NCBI GenBank assembly: GCA_964612085.1
Contig: CAZTCJ010000052.1
Location: 1-26,699, forward strand
Source: CAZTCJ01 sp964612085
GTDB taxonomy: Bacteria; Pseudomonadota; Alphaproteobacteria; JAJFIK01
Direction: 5' to 3'
DNA: 26,699 nucleotides
The position numbers were made by a program, and so were the translations under genes. Below are positions 15,147 to 22,556 of this stretch, piece after piece (the first letter of the stretch is position 1; every line of letters begins with the position of its first letter). A model generated the notes under the pieces. It saw only the letters and a program-made list of their open reading frames with translations, did not search any database and was not told the origin of the DNA.

Positions 15147-15386
15147 ATGAAATATGTTTATATCCTGCAGAGCGAAGCTGATCCTGATCGCTTCTACACA
15201 GGCTCCACGACTGATTTGAAGCGGCGCGTTCAAGAACACAATGAGGGGCAGTCACTCCATACGAACAAACATCGGCCTTGGAGATTGAAGGTCTATATCG
15301 CTTTCGGTGATCACGATAAGGCCGATGCGTTTGAAGCCTTCTTGAAAACGGGAAACGGCCGATTGTTCGCCAAAAAACGTTTCTAA
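15147..15386 (+). CDS. small GIY-YIG domain nuclease family protein
   Basis: A 79-residue single-domain protein of the GIY-YIG fold (UvrC/homing-endonuclease superfamily). The GIY and YIG elements are YVYIL (3-7) and FYTGST (16-21). The catalytic Arg is in DLKRRVQEH (R26 or R27, with H31 after it), and the metal-binding Glu is E63 in AFEAFLKTG, with the usual FAKKRF end. Stand-alone members are common in bacteria and their function is mostly unknown. The gene has no evident Shine-Dalgarno, is visibly poorer in GC than rnd and the lpt genes, and lies between a tRNA and a strong palindrome; together these suggest a mobile origin. Confidence 0.85.
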   Translation: MKYVYILQSEADPDRFYTGSTTDLKRRVQEHNEGQSLHTNKHRPWRLKVYIAFGDHDKADAFEAFLKTGNGRLFAKKRF

Positions 15387-15420
15387 CGAGTACATTCCAT
15401 TTCAAGAAGGACCTTGCGCC

Positions 15421-16035
15421 ATGGCCATTCATCTGCATAAGGGCGATCTGCCGGACGGATTGGATCTAGGTCCCGTCGTGGCCATCGATACCGAGACGCT
15501 CGGGCTCAATCCGCACCGGGACCGTCTGTGCCTGGCGCAATTATCTTCCGGCGACGGCGATGCCCATCTGGTGCATTTCACCGCCGCCCAGTTCGATGCG
15601 CCCAATCTGAAGAAGCTGCTGCGCGCGCCTGATATCGTCAAGCTGTTCCATTACGCCCGGTTCGACGCGGCGGTGATGTTCCATTATCTGGGCGTGATGC
15701 CCGAACCGCTTTACTGCACCAAGATCGCCTCGCGGCTGGTGCGCACCTATACGGACCGTCACGGGCTGAAAGATCTGTGCAAGGAGCTTCTGGGTGTCGA
15801 TCTGTCGAAACAGCAACAGTCCTCCGACTGGGGCGTGGGGCAGTTGACCGACGCCCAGATGGAATATGCCGCGTCCGACGTGCTTTATCTGCACCAGTTG
15901 AAGGATGTGCTCGACGGCATGCTGGAGCGGGAAGGCCGCAGGGAGATCGCCCAGGCCTGTTTCACCTTCCTGCCGACCCGCGCGCGTCTCGATCTCGGTG
16001 GCTGGGCGGACCAGGACATCTTCTCCCATTCGTGA
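15421..16035 (+). CDS. rnd: ribonuclease D-like 3'-5' exonuclease (DEDDy, short form)
   Basis: A 204-residue exoribonuclease domain. The DEDDy residues are all present: D23 and E25 in AIDTETLGL, D82 in FHYARFDAAVM, and Y149 with D153 in YAASDVLYL. The two HRDC domains of the 375-residue E. coli RNase D are missing, which is normal for the short alphaproteobacterial form. It trims 3' ends of tRNAs and other stable RNAs. The ATG at 15421 follows AAGGA with about nine bases between. Its place ahead of lptC is a conserved alphaproteobacterial arrangement. Confidence 0.93.
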   Translation: MAIHLHKGDLPDGLDLGPVVAIDTETLGLNPHRDRLCLAQLSSGDGDAHLVHFTAAQFDAPNLKKLLRAPDIVKLFHYARFDAAVMFHYLGVMPEPLYCTKIASRLVRTYTDRHGLKDLCKELLGVDLSKQQQSSDWGVGQLTDAQMEYAASDVLYLHQLKDVLDGMLEREGRREIAQACFTFLPTRARLDLGGWADQDIFSHS

Positions 16036-16108
16036 GGGGGAGGGGGCCGGTGATGCCGCTGCCTTCAATCGCCACCGGGTTCCTGCCTGAAGATTAAGCA
16101 AAATCCAG

Positions 16109-16123
16109 GCCGCTGACAGCGGC
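16109..16123 (+). terminator. hairpin after rnd
   Basis: GCCGCT-GAC-AGCGGC is a perfect six-pair hairpin about 75 bp after the rnd stop. No U-rich run follows, so it is at best a weak or Rho-assisted terminator or an mRNA 3'-end stabiliser. Confidence 0.35.
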
Positions 16124-16129
16124 TCCACC

Positions 16130-16159
16130 TTGACCTGACGGGTTTGCTCCCCCCATATC
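16130..16159 (+). promoter_or_regulatory. candidate promoter for the lptC-lptA genes
   Basis: TTGACC at 16130-16135 and CATATC at 16154-16159 are 18 bp apart. They sit in the gap between rnd and lptC, directly after the hairpin, and would give a leader of about 160 nt if lptC starts at 16323. The -10 match is poor, so this is tentative. The rest of the gap 16036-16322 shows no separate gene. Confidence 0.3.
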
Positions 16160-16322
16160 TCAGAGGTCGGCAAAAACCCGAACCGCCATGGGGTTGTTCG
16201 GGTCTGCCGCGCGCGTTTCCGGCTGCCACGGCAGGGTGCCGAGGCAGGACGTGAGGGGGTATCTGGAAGCGCGTTCAACCGAGACACGCAGCCAATGGGG
16301 TCGTCTCATCGACCATGAACCC

Positions 16323-17171
16323 ATGCGCCAGTCCCTCGGGCCCGATCGGGCCGACAGGGCGGCGGTAAAGGCGGAAACGGCTGGACCCAGCCCTGACCGG
16401 CAGCGCGGCATGCGCGGCCGCAAAGCCCGGCGCGTGCCGTCCATGGGCGCTTTCCGGGGCGCCAAGCGCTACAGCCGGTTCGTGCGGCTGATGAAGCTGG
16501 TGCTGCCCGTGGTGGCGTTCGGCATTCTGGTGGCGGTCGGCATTTTTTCCGCCGTTTACGAGGCCGACGACGAACTCACCGTGACATTTACGGAATCCCC
16601 GACCCTGAAAGACGACCGGCGCATGATGCGGCCCCGTTTCACGGGCCAGACCGCCGACGGGCGCAGTTATCAGGTGACGGCCCAAAGCGCCGAGCGCTCG
16701 GAGGAGAATGCCAGCGAAATCATGCTGAGCGGCCTTGAGGCGTTGATGGACCTGGAAGACGGTTCCAAGGCGGTGCTGGTGGCCGATCGTGGCCTCCTCA
16801 ATCTGGAAAATCAGATGGTCTCTGTGGCCGGTGATGTGACCTTCTCCTCGGACGAGGGGTATGAATTGCGCACCGAAAGCGTGCTGATGGACATGGAACA
16901 GCGCTCTGTCGAGGGCAATGAGCCGGTCTCGGGCATTAGTCCCATGGGCACGGTGCGCGCCAACCGCTTCAGCGTCTCCGAAGGGGGGCGGGTGGTGCGT
17001 TTCGAGGGCGGTGTGGTGCTGTTGGTGGATCCAGCTGCCGTGGAGGAACGCAAGGACGCCCAGAGCCCATCGGCCCTGGATCTCAAAACCGCGCCGGCGC
17101 TTAAAGGACCGCTCAAAACGGAAGGGGCGTCCGGTCTGGCCGCCCAGGGCTTGAGGGAAACACTGCCATGA
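16323..17171 (+). CDS. lptC: lipopolysaccharide transport periplasmic protein LptC
   Basis: Part of the Lpt bridge that carries lipopolysaccharide from the inner to the outer membrane; LptC is anchored in the inner membrane and passes LPS to LptA. The anchor is RYSRFVRLMKLVLPVVAFGILVAVG split over residues about 50-73, followed by a periplasmic beta-jellyroll region (RFTGQTADGRSYQVTA, MVSVAGDVTFSSDEGYELRTE). The start is uncertain. ATG 16323 gives 282 residues with a 50-residue basic cytoplasmic tail but has no clear binding site. An upstream ATG at 16188 is in frame, and a GTG near 16251 is also possible. The stop overlaps lptA by 4 bp (ATGA), showing translational coupling. Confidence 0.88.
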   Translation: MRQSLGPDRADRAAVKAETAGPSPDRQRGMRGRKARRVPSMGAFRGAKRYSRFVRLMKLVLPVVAFGILVAVGIFSAVYEADDELTVTFTESPTLKDDRRMMRPRFTGQTADGRSYQVTAQSAERSEENASEIMLSGLEALMDLEDGSKAVLVADRGLLNLENQMVSVAGDVTFSSDEGYELRTESVLMDMEQRSVEGNEPVSGISPMGTVRANRFSVSEGGRVVRFEGGVVLLVDPAAVEERKDAQSPSALDLKTAPALKGPLKTEGASGLAAQGLRETLP

Positions 17172-17794
17172 TTGCCAACCGCGCGTTGCAGGCCCTCGGT
17201 CTGTCCTTCGCTTTGACCTTAGCGGGTCTTGCCCCGCTCGCAGCGGCGGAAACCGCGCCCGGCGCGGGCATCGACCCCAATCTGCCCATCGAGATCTCCG
17301 CCAACAGTTTCGAGGTGCAGCCCAAAAGCCAGGTCGGCATCTTCCAGGGCAATGTGGAGGTGGTGCAGGGCCCGATTACCCTGCGCGCCGACCGCATCGA
17401 CGTGCATTACCAGGACCAGGATCAGGGCGGCTCCGGCCAGAGCGTGGAGCGCCTGGAGGCCAAGGGCCGGGTGCGCGTGTCCTCTCCTGAAGAAGAGGCG
17501 CAGAGCGAGTGGGCCACCTATGATGTCGCCAATCAGCTCGTGACCATGGGCGGCGGCGTGCTGCTGACCCGGGGACCGAACATCCTGGAGGGCGCCAAGC
17601 TCACCATTGACCTGAAGACAAATGTCAGCCGTATTGATCCCGGGACGCCTGAGGCACCGGCGGTCGGCGCCGTGCCCGGCAATCCGGGCCGCGTGCGCGC
17701 GTTGCTGACGCCGCCTCAGGACGAGAAGCCGGCTCAGGACAAGAAAAAGGACGGCAAGACGAAAGACGACACGGACAAGGACTCTGAGCGATAG
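17168..17794 (+). CDS. lptA: lipopolysaccharide transport periplasmic protein LptA
   Basis: The soluble periplasmic segment of the Lpt bridge. The 208-residue protein has a signal peptide (hydrophobic LGLSFALTLAGLAPLAAA, cleavage near residue 27). It then has the OstA/LptA repeat pattern: IEISANSFEVQPKSQVGIFQGNV in two parts, ITLRADRIDVHY, and MGGGVLLTRGPNILEGAKLTIDL. The C terminus carries a Lys/Asp-rich, probably disordered tail not found in E. coli LptA. The ATG at 17168 overlaps the lptC stop in ATGA. Confidence 0.92.
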   Translation: MIANRALQALGLSFALTLAGLAPLAAAETAPGAGIDPNLPIEISANSFEVQPKSQVGIFQGNVEVVQGPITLRADRIDVHYQDQDQGGSGQSVERLEAKGRVRVSSPEEEAQSEWATYDVANQLVTMGGGVLLTRGPNILEGAKLTIDLKTNVSRIDPGTPEAPAVGAVPGNPGRVRALLTPPQDEKPAQDKKKDGKTKDDTDKDSER

Positions 17795-17908
17795 GCGCCA
17801 GGGTGCTTGCCTGACCATGAAAAACCGAGGCAAAACCTTGTATTCGCGGCGCTTTGGCCACAGCGGTAACGGAACGGTTCATCAATTCTTAAGAACAACG
17901 GGGCTCAA

Positions 17909-18748
17909 ATGACCACGCCATCACAAAGAGGACGGCGGCACGGCGGTTCGGAGATCCGGGAGGCGGATGTCCGCACCATCGGCAAAAAGCCGGGCGGCTC
18001 CAAGGGGCCGCGTCTCGTGACGTCCAACTCCGGACTGGTGGCGCGGGGAATTGGGAAAAGCTTTAAGCGGCGGCCCGTCGTCCGCAGGGTGTCTTTGAAC
18101 CTGCAGCGGGGCGAGGTGGTTGGCCTCTTGGGCCCCAATGGCGCGGGTAAGACGACCTGCTTTTATATGATTACAGGGTTGATCCCGGTGGATACGGGTA
18201 CGATCGAGTTGGATGGAAACGATATCACGAGCCTGCCCATGTACCGGCGGGCGCGGCTGGGTATCGGCTATCTTCCGCAGGAATCGTCCATCTTCCGGGG
18301 GCTGACCGTAGAGCAGAATATCCGCGCGGCCGTTGAGCTCATCGAGCCGCATAAGGATCGGCGCGAAGCGATGGTGGACGATCTCCTGGCGGAGTTTTCC
18401 ATCACCCATTTGCGCCGTGCACCGGCCCTGGCCCTTTCGGGGGGCGAGCGCCGGCGGGTTGAAATCGCGCGGGCCTTGGCGACCCAGCCGTCCTTCATCT
18501 TGTTGGACGAGCCGTTTGCCGGGATCGATCCCATCGCCATCGGCGATATCCGCGCGCTCGTCAGCCATCTGAAACATCGTGGCCTAGGTGTGCTCGTCAC
18601 GGACCATAATGTCCGTGAAACCCTCGATATCATCGACCGTGCCCTGATCATCCATGACGGGCAGGTGTTGATGGAGGGTGCCCCGTCCGAGATTGTGGGG
18701 AACGAGGATGTGCGCCGGGTCTATCTTGGCGAACGCTTCAGCCTTTGA
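17909..18748 (+). CDS. lptB: lipopolysaccharide transport ATP-binding protein LptB
   Basis: The ATPase that powers LPS extraction by LptFG. All ABC motifs are present: Walker A GPNGAGKT (75-82), Q-loop LPQES, signature LSGGE (176-180), Walker B FILLDEP with D200-E201, and switch His H233 in TDHN. The 279-residue protein has a basic N-terminal extension of about 40 residues compared with E. coli LptB, so a later start is possible, but no better ATG exists. It lies 114 bp after lptA, a gap that includes the palindrome TTCTTAAGAA and could hold a separate promoter. Confidence 0.95.
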   Translation: MTTPSQRGRRHGGSEIREADVRTIGKKPGGSKGPRLVTSNSGLVARGIGKSFKRRPVVRRVSLNLQRGEVVGLLGPNGAGKTTCFYMITGLIPVDTGTIELDGNDITSLPMYRRARLGIGYLPQESSIFRGLTVEQNIRAAVELIEPHKDRREAMVDDLLAEFSITHLRRAPALALSGGERRRVEIARALATQPSFILLDEPFAGIDPIAIGDIRALVSHLKHRGLGVLVTDHNVRETLDIIDRALIIHDGQVLMEGAPSEIVGNEDVRRVYLGERFSL

Positions 18749-18816
18749 TCCCCTGCAGGCTCGTGACGGTTCGATGTGTAAGTGTGTCGGGCACGGCTTG
18801 AGCGGGTGGTAAGAAC

Positions 18817-20355
18817 ATGGCGTTAACGCCGCGGTTGGAGTTGAGGCAGGGTCAAAGCCTCGTGATGACGCCGCAATTGCAGCAGGCGATCAAGCTGCTG
18901 CAATTGTCCAATCTCGAATTGACCGCCTATGTGGAACAGGAGCTTGAGCGCAATCCGCTTCTGGAGCGCAGCGAGAGCGAAGACTTCGCGGGCGGTGCCG
19001 AGCGCGGTGGCGAGGAGCGTGGCGGTGACGACGCCAAGGACAAGCCTGAGTCCAATGCGGAACTGACCATTTCGGACGATTCCGTGCCCCAGGACGCGGC
19101 GCGCGATCTCGACACGGATTATGAAAATCTTTATGCGGACGCCTCCCGCGCGGATATCGCCAATGAGGCGGGGTCCGCCGCCCATGGCCACGATATCGAC
19201 TGGTCGAAGGCGCGCGGCGGCTCCTCCAAGTTTGAGGGCGGCGATCTCGATCTGGAAGGCACGCTCTCGGGCGAGCTGTCCTTGCGCGACGTGCTGACCG
19301 AACAGCTTCACATCGCCATTGCCGATCCCATGCGCCGGATGATCGGTGCGTTCCTGATCGATAGCCTGGATGAATCCGGCTATCTGCGGGTCGGTCTGGA
19401 GACCGTCGCAGAGCGGCTCGGCGCGCGGATCGAGGATGTGGAGGCCACGCTCCTCGTCATGCAAAGTTTCGAGCCCTCGGGCATCATGGCCCGCGACCTG
19501 GCGGAATGCCTCGGCATTCAGTTGGCGGAACAGGACCGGCTCGATCCGGCCATGCAGTCGCTGCTCGATAATCTCGACATGCTGGCCCGCCACGATCTGC
19601 CGGGACTGATGCGCACCTGCGCGGTCGATCATGAAGACATTCTCGACATGATCTCCGAGATCAAGGCGCTTAACCCCAAGCCCGGCCAATGCTTCGTGTC
19701 CGACGTGGTGCAGCCGGTGGTGCCGGATGTCTATGTGCGGGAAAACAGCCAGGGCGGCTGGCAGGTCGAACTGAACGCCGAAACCCTGCCACGCGTGCTG
19801 GTCAATTCCGTCTACTACACGGAAGTGAGCGGCACGGCGGGCGAGGACGCCAAGACCTATCTCAACGAGTGCCTGACCAACGCCAACTGGCTTGTCAAAA
19901 GCCTCGATCAGCGCGCCAAGACGATCCTGAAAGTGGCGTCTGAAATCGTGCGCCAGCAGGACGGCTTCCTGGTCTCCGGCATCCACCATCTGCGGCCCTT
20001 GAACCTGCGCACCGTGGCCGATGCCATCGGCATGCACGAGTCCACGGTCAGCCGGGTCACCGCCAACAAATATATGGCGACGCCGCGTGGTCTTTTCGAA
20101 TTGAAGTATTTCTTCACCTCGGCCATCGCCTCGTCAGAGGGCGGAGAAGCCCATTCGGCGGAAGCCGTGCGCCACCGCATCCGGGAGCTGATCGACAACG
20201 AGCCGCCCACGGCCATTCTGTCGGACGACCGGATCGTGGAGCTGTTGCGAGAGTCGGGCATCGATATTGCCCGGCGCACGGTCGCCAAATACCGGGAAGC
20301 CATGCGCATCCCGTCCTCGGTGCAGCGCCGCCGCCTGAAAAAGGCCATGGCCTGA
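18817..20355 (+). CDS. rpoN: RNA polymerase sigma-54 factor
   Basis: Directs RNA polymerase to -24/-12 promoters, typically of nitrogen, motility and transport genes, and needs activator ATPases. The 512-residue protein has the Gln/Leu-rich region I (RQGQSLVMTPQLQQAIKLL onward), an acidic region II around residues 50-150, the core-binding region III, the helix-turn-helix TVADAIGMHESTVSRV, and the RpoN box ARRTVAKYRE at 485-494. It is intact and of usual length. The ATG at 18817 follows GGTAAG. Its position between lptB and the hibernation factor and ptsN genes is the classic proteobacterial rpoN neighbourhood. Confidence 0.98.
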   Translation: MALTPRLELRQGQSLVMTPQLQQAIKLLQLSNLELTAYVEQELERNPLLERSESEDFAGGAERGGEERGGDDAKDKPESNAELTISDDSVPQDAARDLDTDYENLYADASRADIANEAGSAAHGHDIDWSKARGGSSKFEGGDLDLEGTLSGELSLRDVLTEQLHIAIADPMRRMIGAFLIDSLDESGYLRVGLETVAERLGARIEDVEATLLVMQSFEPSGIMARDLAECLGIQLAEQDRLDPAMQSLLDNLDMLARHDLPGLMRTCAVDHEDILDMISEIKALNPKPGQCFVSDVVQPVVPDVYVRENSQGGWQVELNAETLPRVLVNSVYYTEVSGTAGEDAKTYLNECLTNANWLVKSLDQRAKTILKVASEIVRQQDGFLVSGIHHLRPLNLRTVADAIGMHESTVSRVTANKYMATPRGLFELKYFFTSAIASSEGGEAHSAEAVRHRIRELIDNEPPTAILSDDRIVELLRESGIDIARRTVAKYREAMRIPSSVQRRRLKKAMA

Positions 20356-20382
20356 GCCTCAAAATAGGAACCTGGGCGTCAG

Positions 20383-20412
20383 TTGACAGTCTGACCGGGG
20401 CCACACTACTGT
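20383..20412 (+). promoter_or_regulatory. candidate vegetative promoter for hpf-ptsN
   Basis: A perfect -35 TTGACA at 20383-20388 and TACTGT at 20407-20412 are separated by 18 bp within the 108-bp gap after rpoN. Transcription would begin about 45 nt before the hpf start. The perfect -35 makes this the better supported of the promoters in this cluster. Confidence 0.5.
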
Positions 20413-20463
20413 CCGCGCGCTTGAGATCGGAATCTAACGGAAACGGGGTGAGAGAGAGCCGCC

Positions 20464-21042
20464 ATGGACATCACGGTCAATGGCAAGCAGATCGATATTG
20501 GGGAAAGCTTGCGCGAATATGTGACTGAGAAGCTGACAACGGGCATTTTCAAGTATTTTGACAAGCCGGTTGGCGCTCAGGTTACTTTTTCCCGTGAAGG
20601 CCATGCCTTCCGTGCCGACTGCTCCGTGCACCTGCGCACGGGCATGCTGTTGCAGGCCCACAGCCAGTCGGGCGACATCTATGCCAGCTTCGACAGCGCG
20701 GTGGACCGGCTGGAGAAGCGGCTGAGGCGCTACAAGCGGCGGCTGAAGGACCATCACGCGGACCGCAAGGAGCCGGCGCCGGAAATCGCCGCCCAGGCCT
20801 ACGTCCTGGCCCCGTCCGGGGACGGCGAGGATGAGCCCAAGGACCTCAACCCGACCATCGTGGCGGAGGAGCCCACCTCGGTGCGGACCCTGTCCGTGGG
20901 CGAGGCGGTCATGCAGATGGATCTGAACGACGCACCGGTGGTGGTGTTCAAGAACAGCGTCCACGACACAATTAACATTGTCTACCGCCGGGCCGATGGT
21001 CATATCGGTTGGATTGACGTGAAGGACAGCGCGGGCAGTTAA
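20464..21042 (+). CDS. hpf: ribosome hibernation-promoting factor, long form
   Basis: Binds the small subunit in stationary phase and pairs 70S ribosomes into inactive 100S particles. The 192-residue protein has the N-terminal HPF/YfiA domain (MDITVNGKQIDIGESLREYV to about residue 100, ending in the basic helix RLEKRLRRYKRRLKDHH in two parts). A flexible linker follows, then the C-terminal dimerisation domain (RTLSVGEAVMQMDL, PVVVFKNS, DGHIGWID). The long form is usual in alphaproteobacteria. The ATG at 20464 has GAGAGAG upstream. Confidence 0.96.
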   Translation: MDITVNGKQIDIGESLREYVTEKLTTGIFKYFDKPVGAQVTFSREGHAFRADCSVHLRTGMLLQAHSQSGDIYASFDSAVDRLEKRLRRYKRRLKDHHADRKEPAPEIAAQAYVLAPSGDGEDEPKDLNPTIVAEEPTSVRTLSVGEAVMQMDLNDAPVVVFKNSVHDTINIVYRRADGHIGWIDVKDSAGS

Positions 21043-21055
21043 AGCCTGCCAGAAA

Positions 21056-21079
21056 GCGGCGGACCGGTTGTCCCGCCGC
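21056..21079 (+). promoter_or_regulatory. stem-loop between hpf and ptsN
   Basis: GCGGCGGAC pairs with GTCCCGCCGC as nine pairs with one bulged C around the loop CGGTT. It ends just before the AAAAGGA binding site of ptsN. It could lower or stabilise expression of ptsN relative to hpf. It is followed by AAAA, not a T run, so it is not a normal terminator. Confidence 0.5.
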
Positions 21080-21095
21080 CAAAAGGACTGTGAGT

Positions 21096-21560
21096 ATGGA
21101 TTTGTCTGATTTGCTGACGCCTGACCGGGTCCTGCACGACCAGAAGGTGGCCAGCAAAAAGCAGCTCTTGTTGGAAATGGCGGGCCTTGCCGCCAAGCAT
21201 ACCGGGCTCAACGAGCGCACGATTTTCGAAGCGCTTTTGGAGCGCGAACGGCTCGGCACGACCGGTGTCGGCCAGGGCATTGCCATTCCTCACGCCAAAT
21301 TGAGCGGTCTTGCAACTCTGTACGGGTTCTTCGCCAGCCTGGAAGAGCCGATCGATTTCGATTCCATCGACGAACAGCCGGTCGATCTGGTGTTTCTGCT
21401 GCTGGCGCCCGACACGGCCGGGGCCGATCACCTGAAAGCGCTGGCCCGTATTTCCCGCCTGTTACGCAATCAGTCCGTATGCGAAAAGCTGCGGGCTTCC
21501 GACGAAGCCGCAGCTCTTTACGCCCTGCTCACGGATGCGAGTGCCTCTAACGCAGCGTAA
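21096..21560 (+). CDS. ptsN: nitrogen PTS enzyme IIA (EIIA-Ntr)
   Basis: Regulatory phosphoprotein of the nitrogen phosphotransferase branch, which takes phosphate from NPr and adjusts potassium, nitrogen and stringent responses. The 154-residue protein has the active-site His as H66 in TGVGQGIAIPHAKL, and the fold blocks DLSDLLTPDRV and VFLLLAPDTAGADHLKALARI in pieces. ATG 21096 is preferred over GTG 21090 because AAGGA lies nine bases before the ATG and only two before the GTG. Converges on the DUF1150 gene with 11 bp between stops. Confidence 0.96.
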   Translation: MDLSDLLTPDRVLHDQKVASKKQLLLEMAGLAAKHTGLNERTIFEALLERERLGTTGVGQGIAIPHAKLSGLATLYGFFASLEEPIDFDSIDEQPVDLVFLLLAPDTAGADHLKALARISRLLRNQSVCEKLRASDEAAALYALLTDASASNAA

Positions 21561-21571
21561 GCCTTACAGTT

Positions 21572-21835
21572 TTAGTGAACGCTGACGGGTTCCATCTCGT
21601 TTTCGCGCGCGGCGTTAACGGCGGCATCGTGATCATCCATCACGGCCATGCGCGTGCCATCCGCTGCGTGGACGGAATAAAGCGTCAGATCGTCCGGAAT
21701 ATTGTCCAGGCCCTGAATTTCGCTGCGCAGATCGCCAGCGGTCACCGTGCGGATGTATACGGTCTGCGGCGCGCCGAGTTTGGCCAGCGCCTCATCCGAC
21801 ATGATCGGGTTTGGGTTTTTGACGGGAGTATCCAT
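21572..21835 (-). CDS. DUF1150 family protein
   Basis: An 87-residue acidic protein of the alphaproteobacterial DUF1150 family. The recognisable pattern is the KLGAPQTVYIRTVTAGDL block followed by TLYSVHAADGTRMAVMDD. Function unknown; it is regularly encoded directly after an Hsp20 gene, as it is here (101 bp after the hsp20 stop, same strand), so a role in heat or protein-stress response is likely but inferred. The ATG at 21835 has a strong AAGGAGG seven bases upstream. Confidence 0.88.
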   Translation of the reverse strand: MDTPVKNPNPIMSDEALAKLGAPQTVYIRTVTAGDLRSEIQGLDNIPDDLTLYSVHAADGTRMAVMDDHDAAVNAARENEMEPVSVH

Positions 21836-21936
21836 GGTCTGTCCTCCTTACGCCCTCGCACCGTCCAGTCCTTATTCTCATATAGAGCGAATGAGGCCAG
21901 ATGCAGGATGATGCGAACGGGGATGTGATCGCCGCG

Positions 21937-22419
21937 TTATTTTGTCTTTTCGCTCGATGCAGCAAGCGCAATCTTGCGCTGATTGGGCCGGTCGGCAGCG
22001 GTTTCAGGCTCGTCTGAATGGATTTCGATGCGCCGGACCGCGATTTCCGGTTGTGGGCGGATCAAATCGATGTTCAGCAGGCCGTGGCGCAGATCCGCCG
22101 AGGCGATTTCGATCCCGTCGGCCAGAATGAAGCTGCGTTGAAACTGCCGGGCGGCGATGCCTCTGTGGATATAGGTCCGTTCGCCCGCATCCGCCTGCTT
22201 GCCGCGAATGACGAGCTGATTGTCCTCGACCGTCACCGACAGATCGTCCCGCGCAAAACCCGCGACCGCGAGCGTGATGCGCAAGGCGTTATCGTCCACC
22301 TGCTCGATATTGTAAGGAGGGTAGCCGTCGCTGCCGGACTTCGAAACCCGGTCGAGCACGCGCTCAAGCTGGTCGAAGCCCAGGAGAAACGGGCTGTTGA
22401 AATGGGACACGCGTGTCAT
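21937..22419 (-). CDS. small heat-shock protein, Hsp20/alpha-crystallin family (class A)
   Basis: An ATP-independent holdase that keeps unfolded proteins soluble. The 160-residue protein starts with SPFLLGFDQLERVLDR and YPPYNIE, the N-terminal arm of IbpA-like class A proteins. The alpha-crystallin domain runs from about residue 35 to 125 (VAGFARDDLSVTVEDNQLVI, GIAARQFQRSF, ADLRHGLLNIDL). The C-terminal anchoring I-x-I/V motif is only loosely matched by KIAL. ATG 22419 was chosen because it begins the conserved arm and has GAGGA ten bases upstream; longer in-frame extension lies in the leader. Confidence 0.94.
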   Translation of the reverse strand: MTRVSHFNSPFLLGFDQLERVLDRVSKSGSDGYPPYNIEQVDDNALRITLAVAGFARDDLSVTVEDNQLVIRGKQADAGERTYIHRGIAARQFQRSFILADGIEIASADLRHGLLNIDLIRPQPEIAVRRIEIHSDEPETAADRPNQRKIALAASSEKTK

Positions 22420-22428
22420 GGGCGTATC

Positions 22429-22447
22429 GTCCTCACGTTCAAGCGAC
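22429..22447 (-). promoter_or_regulatory. possible ROSE-like RNA thermometer hairpin of hsp20
   Basis: In the minus-strand leader, GUCGCU pairs with AGGAC, which contains the ribosome binding site: G-C, U-A, C-G, C-G and U-A pairs with one bulged G, around an 8-nt loop. UCGCU fits the UYGCU signature of ROSE thermometers, which mask the binding site of many alphaproteobacterial hsp20 genes at low temperature. Upstream hairpins (GCTCT-TAA-AGAGC at 22462-22474) fit a multi-hairpin leader. The helix over the binding site is short, so this is tentative. Confidence 0.38.
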
Positions 22448-22519
22448 TTACACCGATAAGCGCTCTTAAAGAGCCTTTGGTCAGACGCCCCGCAACGGCA
22501 GCGCCTATCACCATCATAC

Positions 22520-22548
22520 ACTTGGGGGCTTTAACTGAGGCAATCAAG
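22520..22548 (-). promoter_or_regulatory. candidate sigma-32 heat-shock promoter of hsp20
   Basis: On the minus strand CTTGAT (22548-22543) is followed after 14 bp by CCCCCAAGT (22528-22520). This resembles the RpoH pattern CTTGAA, 13-15 bp, CCCCAT. Transcription would start near 22512, giving a leader of about 93 nt. It sits between the hisG stop and hsp20, where a promoter is needed. Confidence 0.5.
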
Positions 22549-22556
22549 GATTGCGT

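Noticed and set aside
18749..18816. GGGCACGGCTTGAG before rpoN as a sigma-54 promoter (autoregulation)
   Set aside because: The distance between the GG and GC elements is wrong for a -24/-12 site, so it does not fit the TGGCAC-N5-TTGC pattern.
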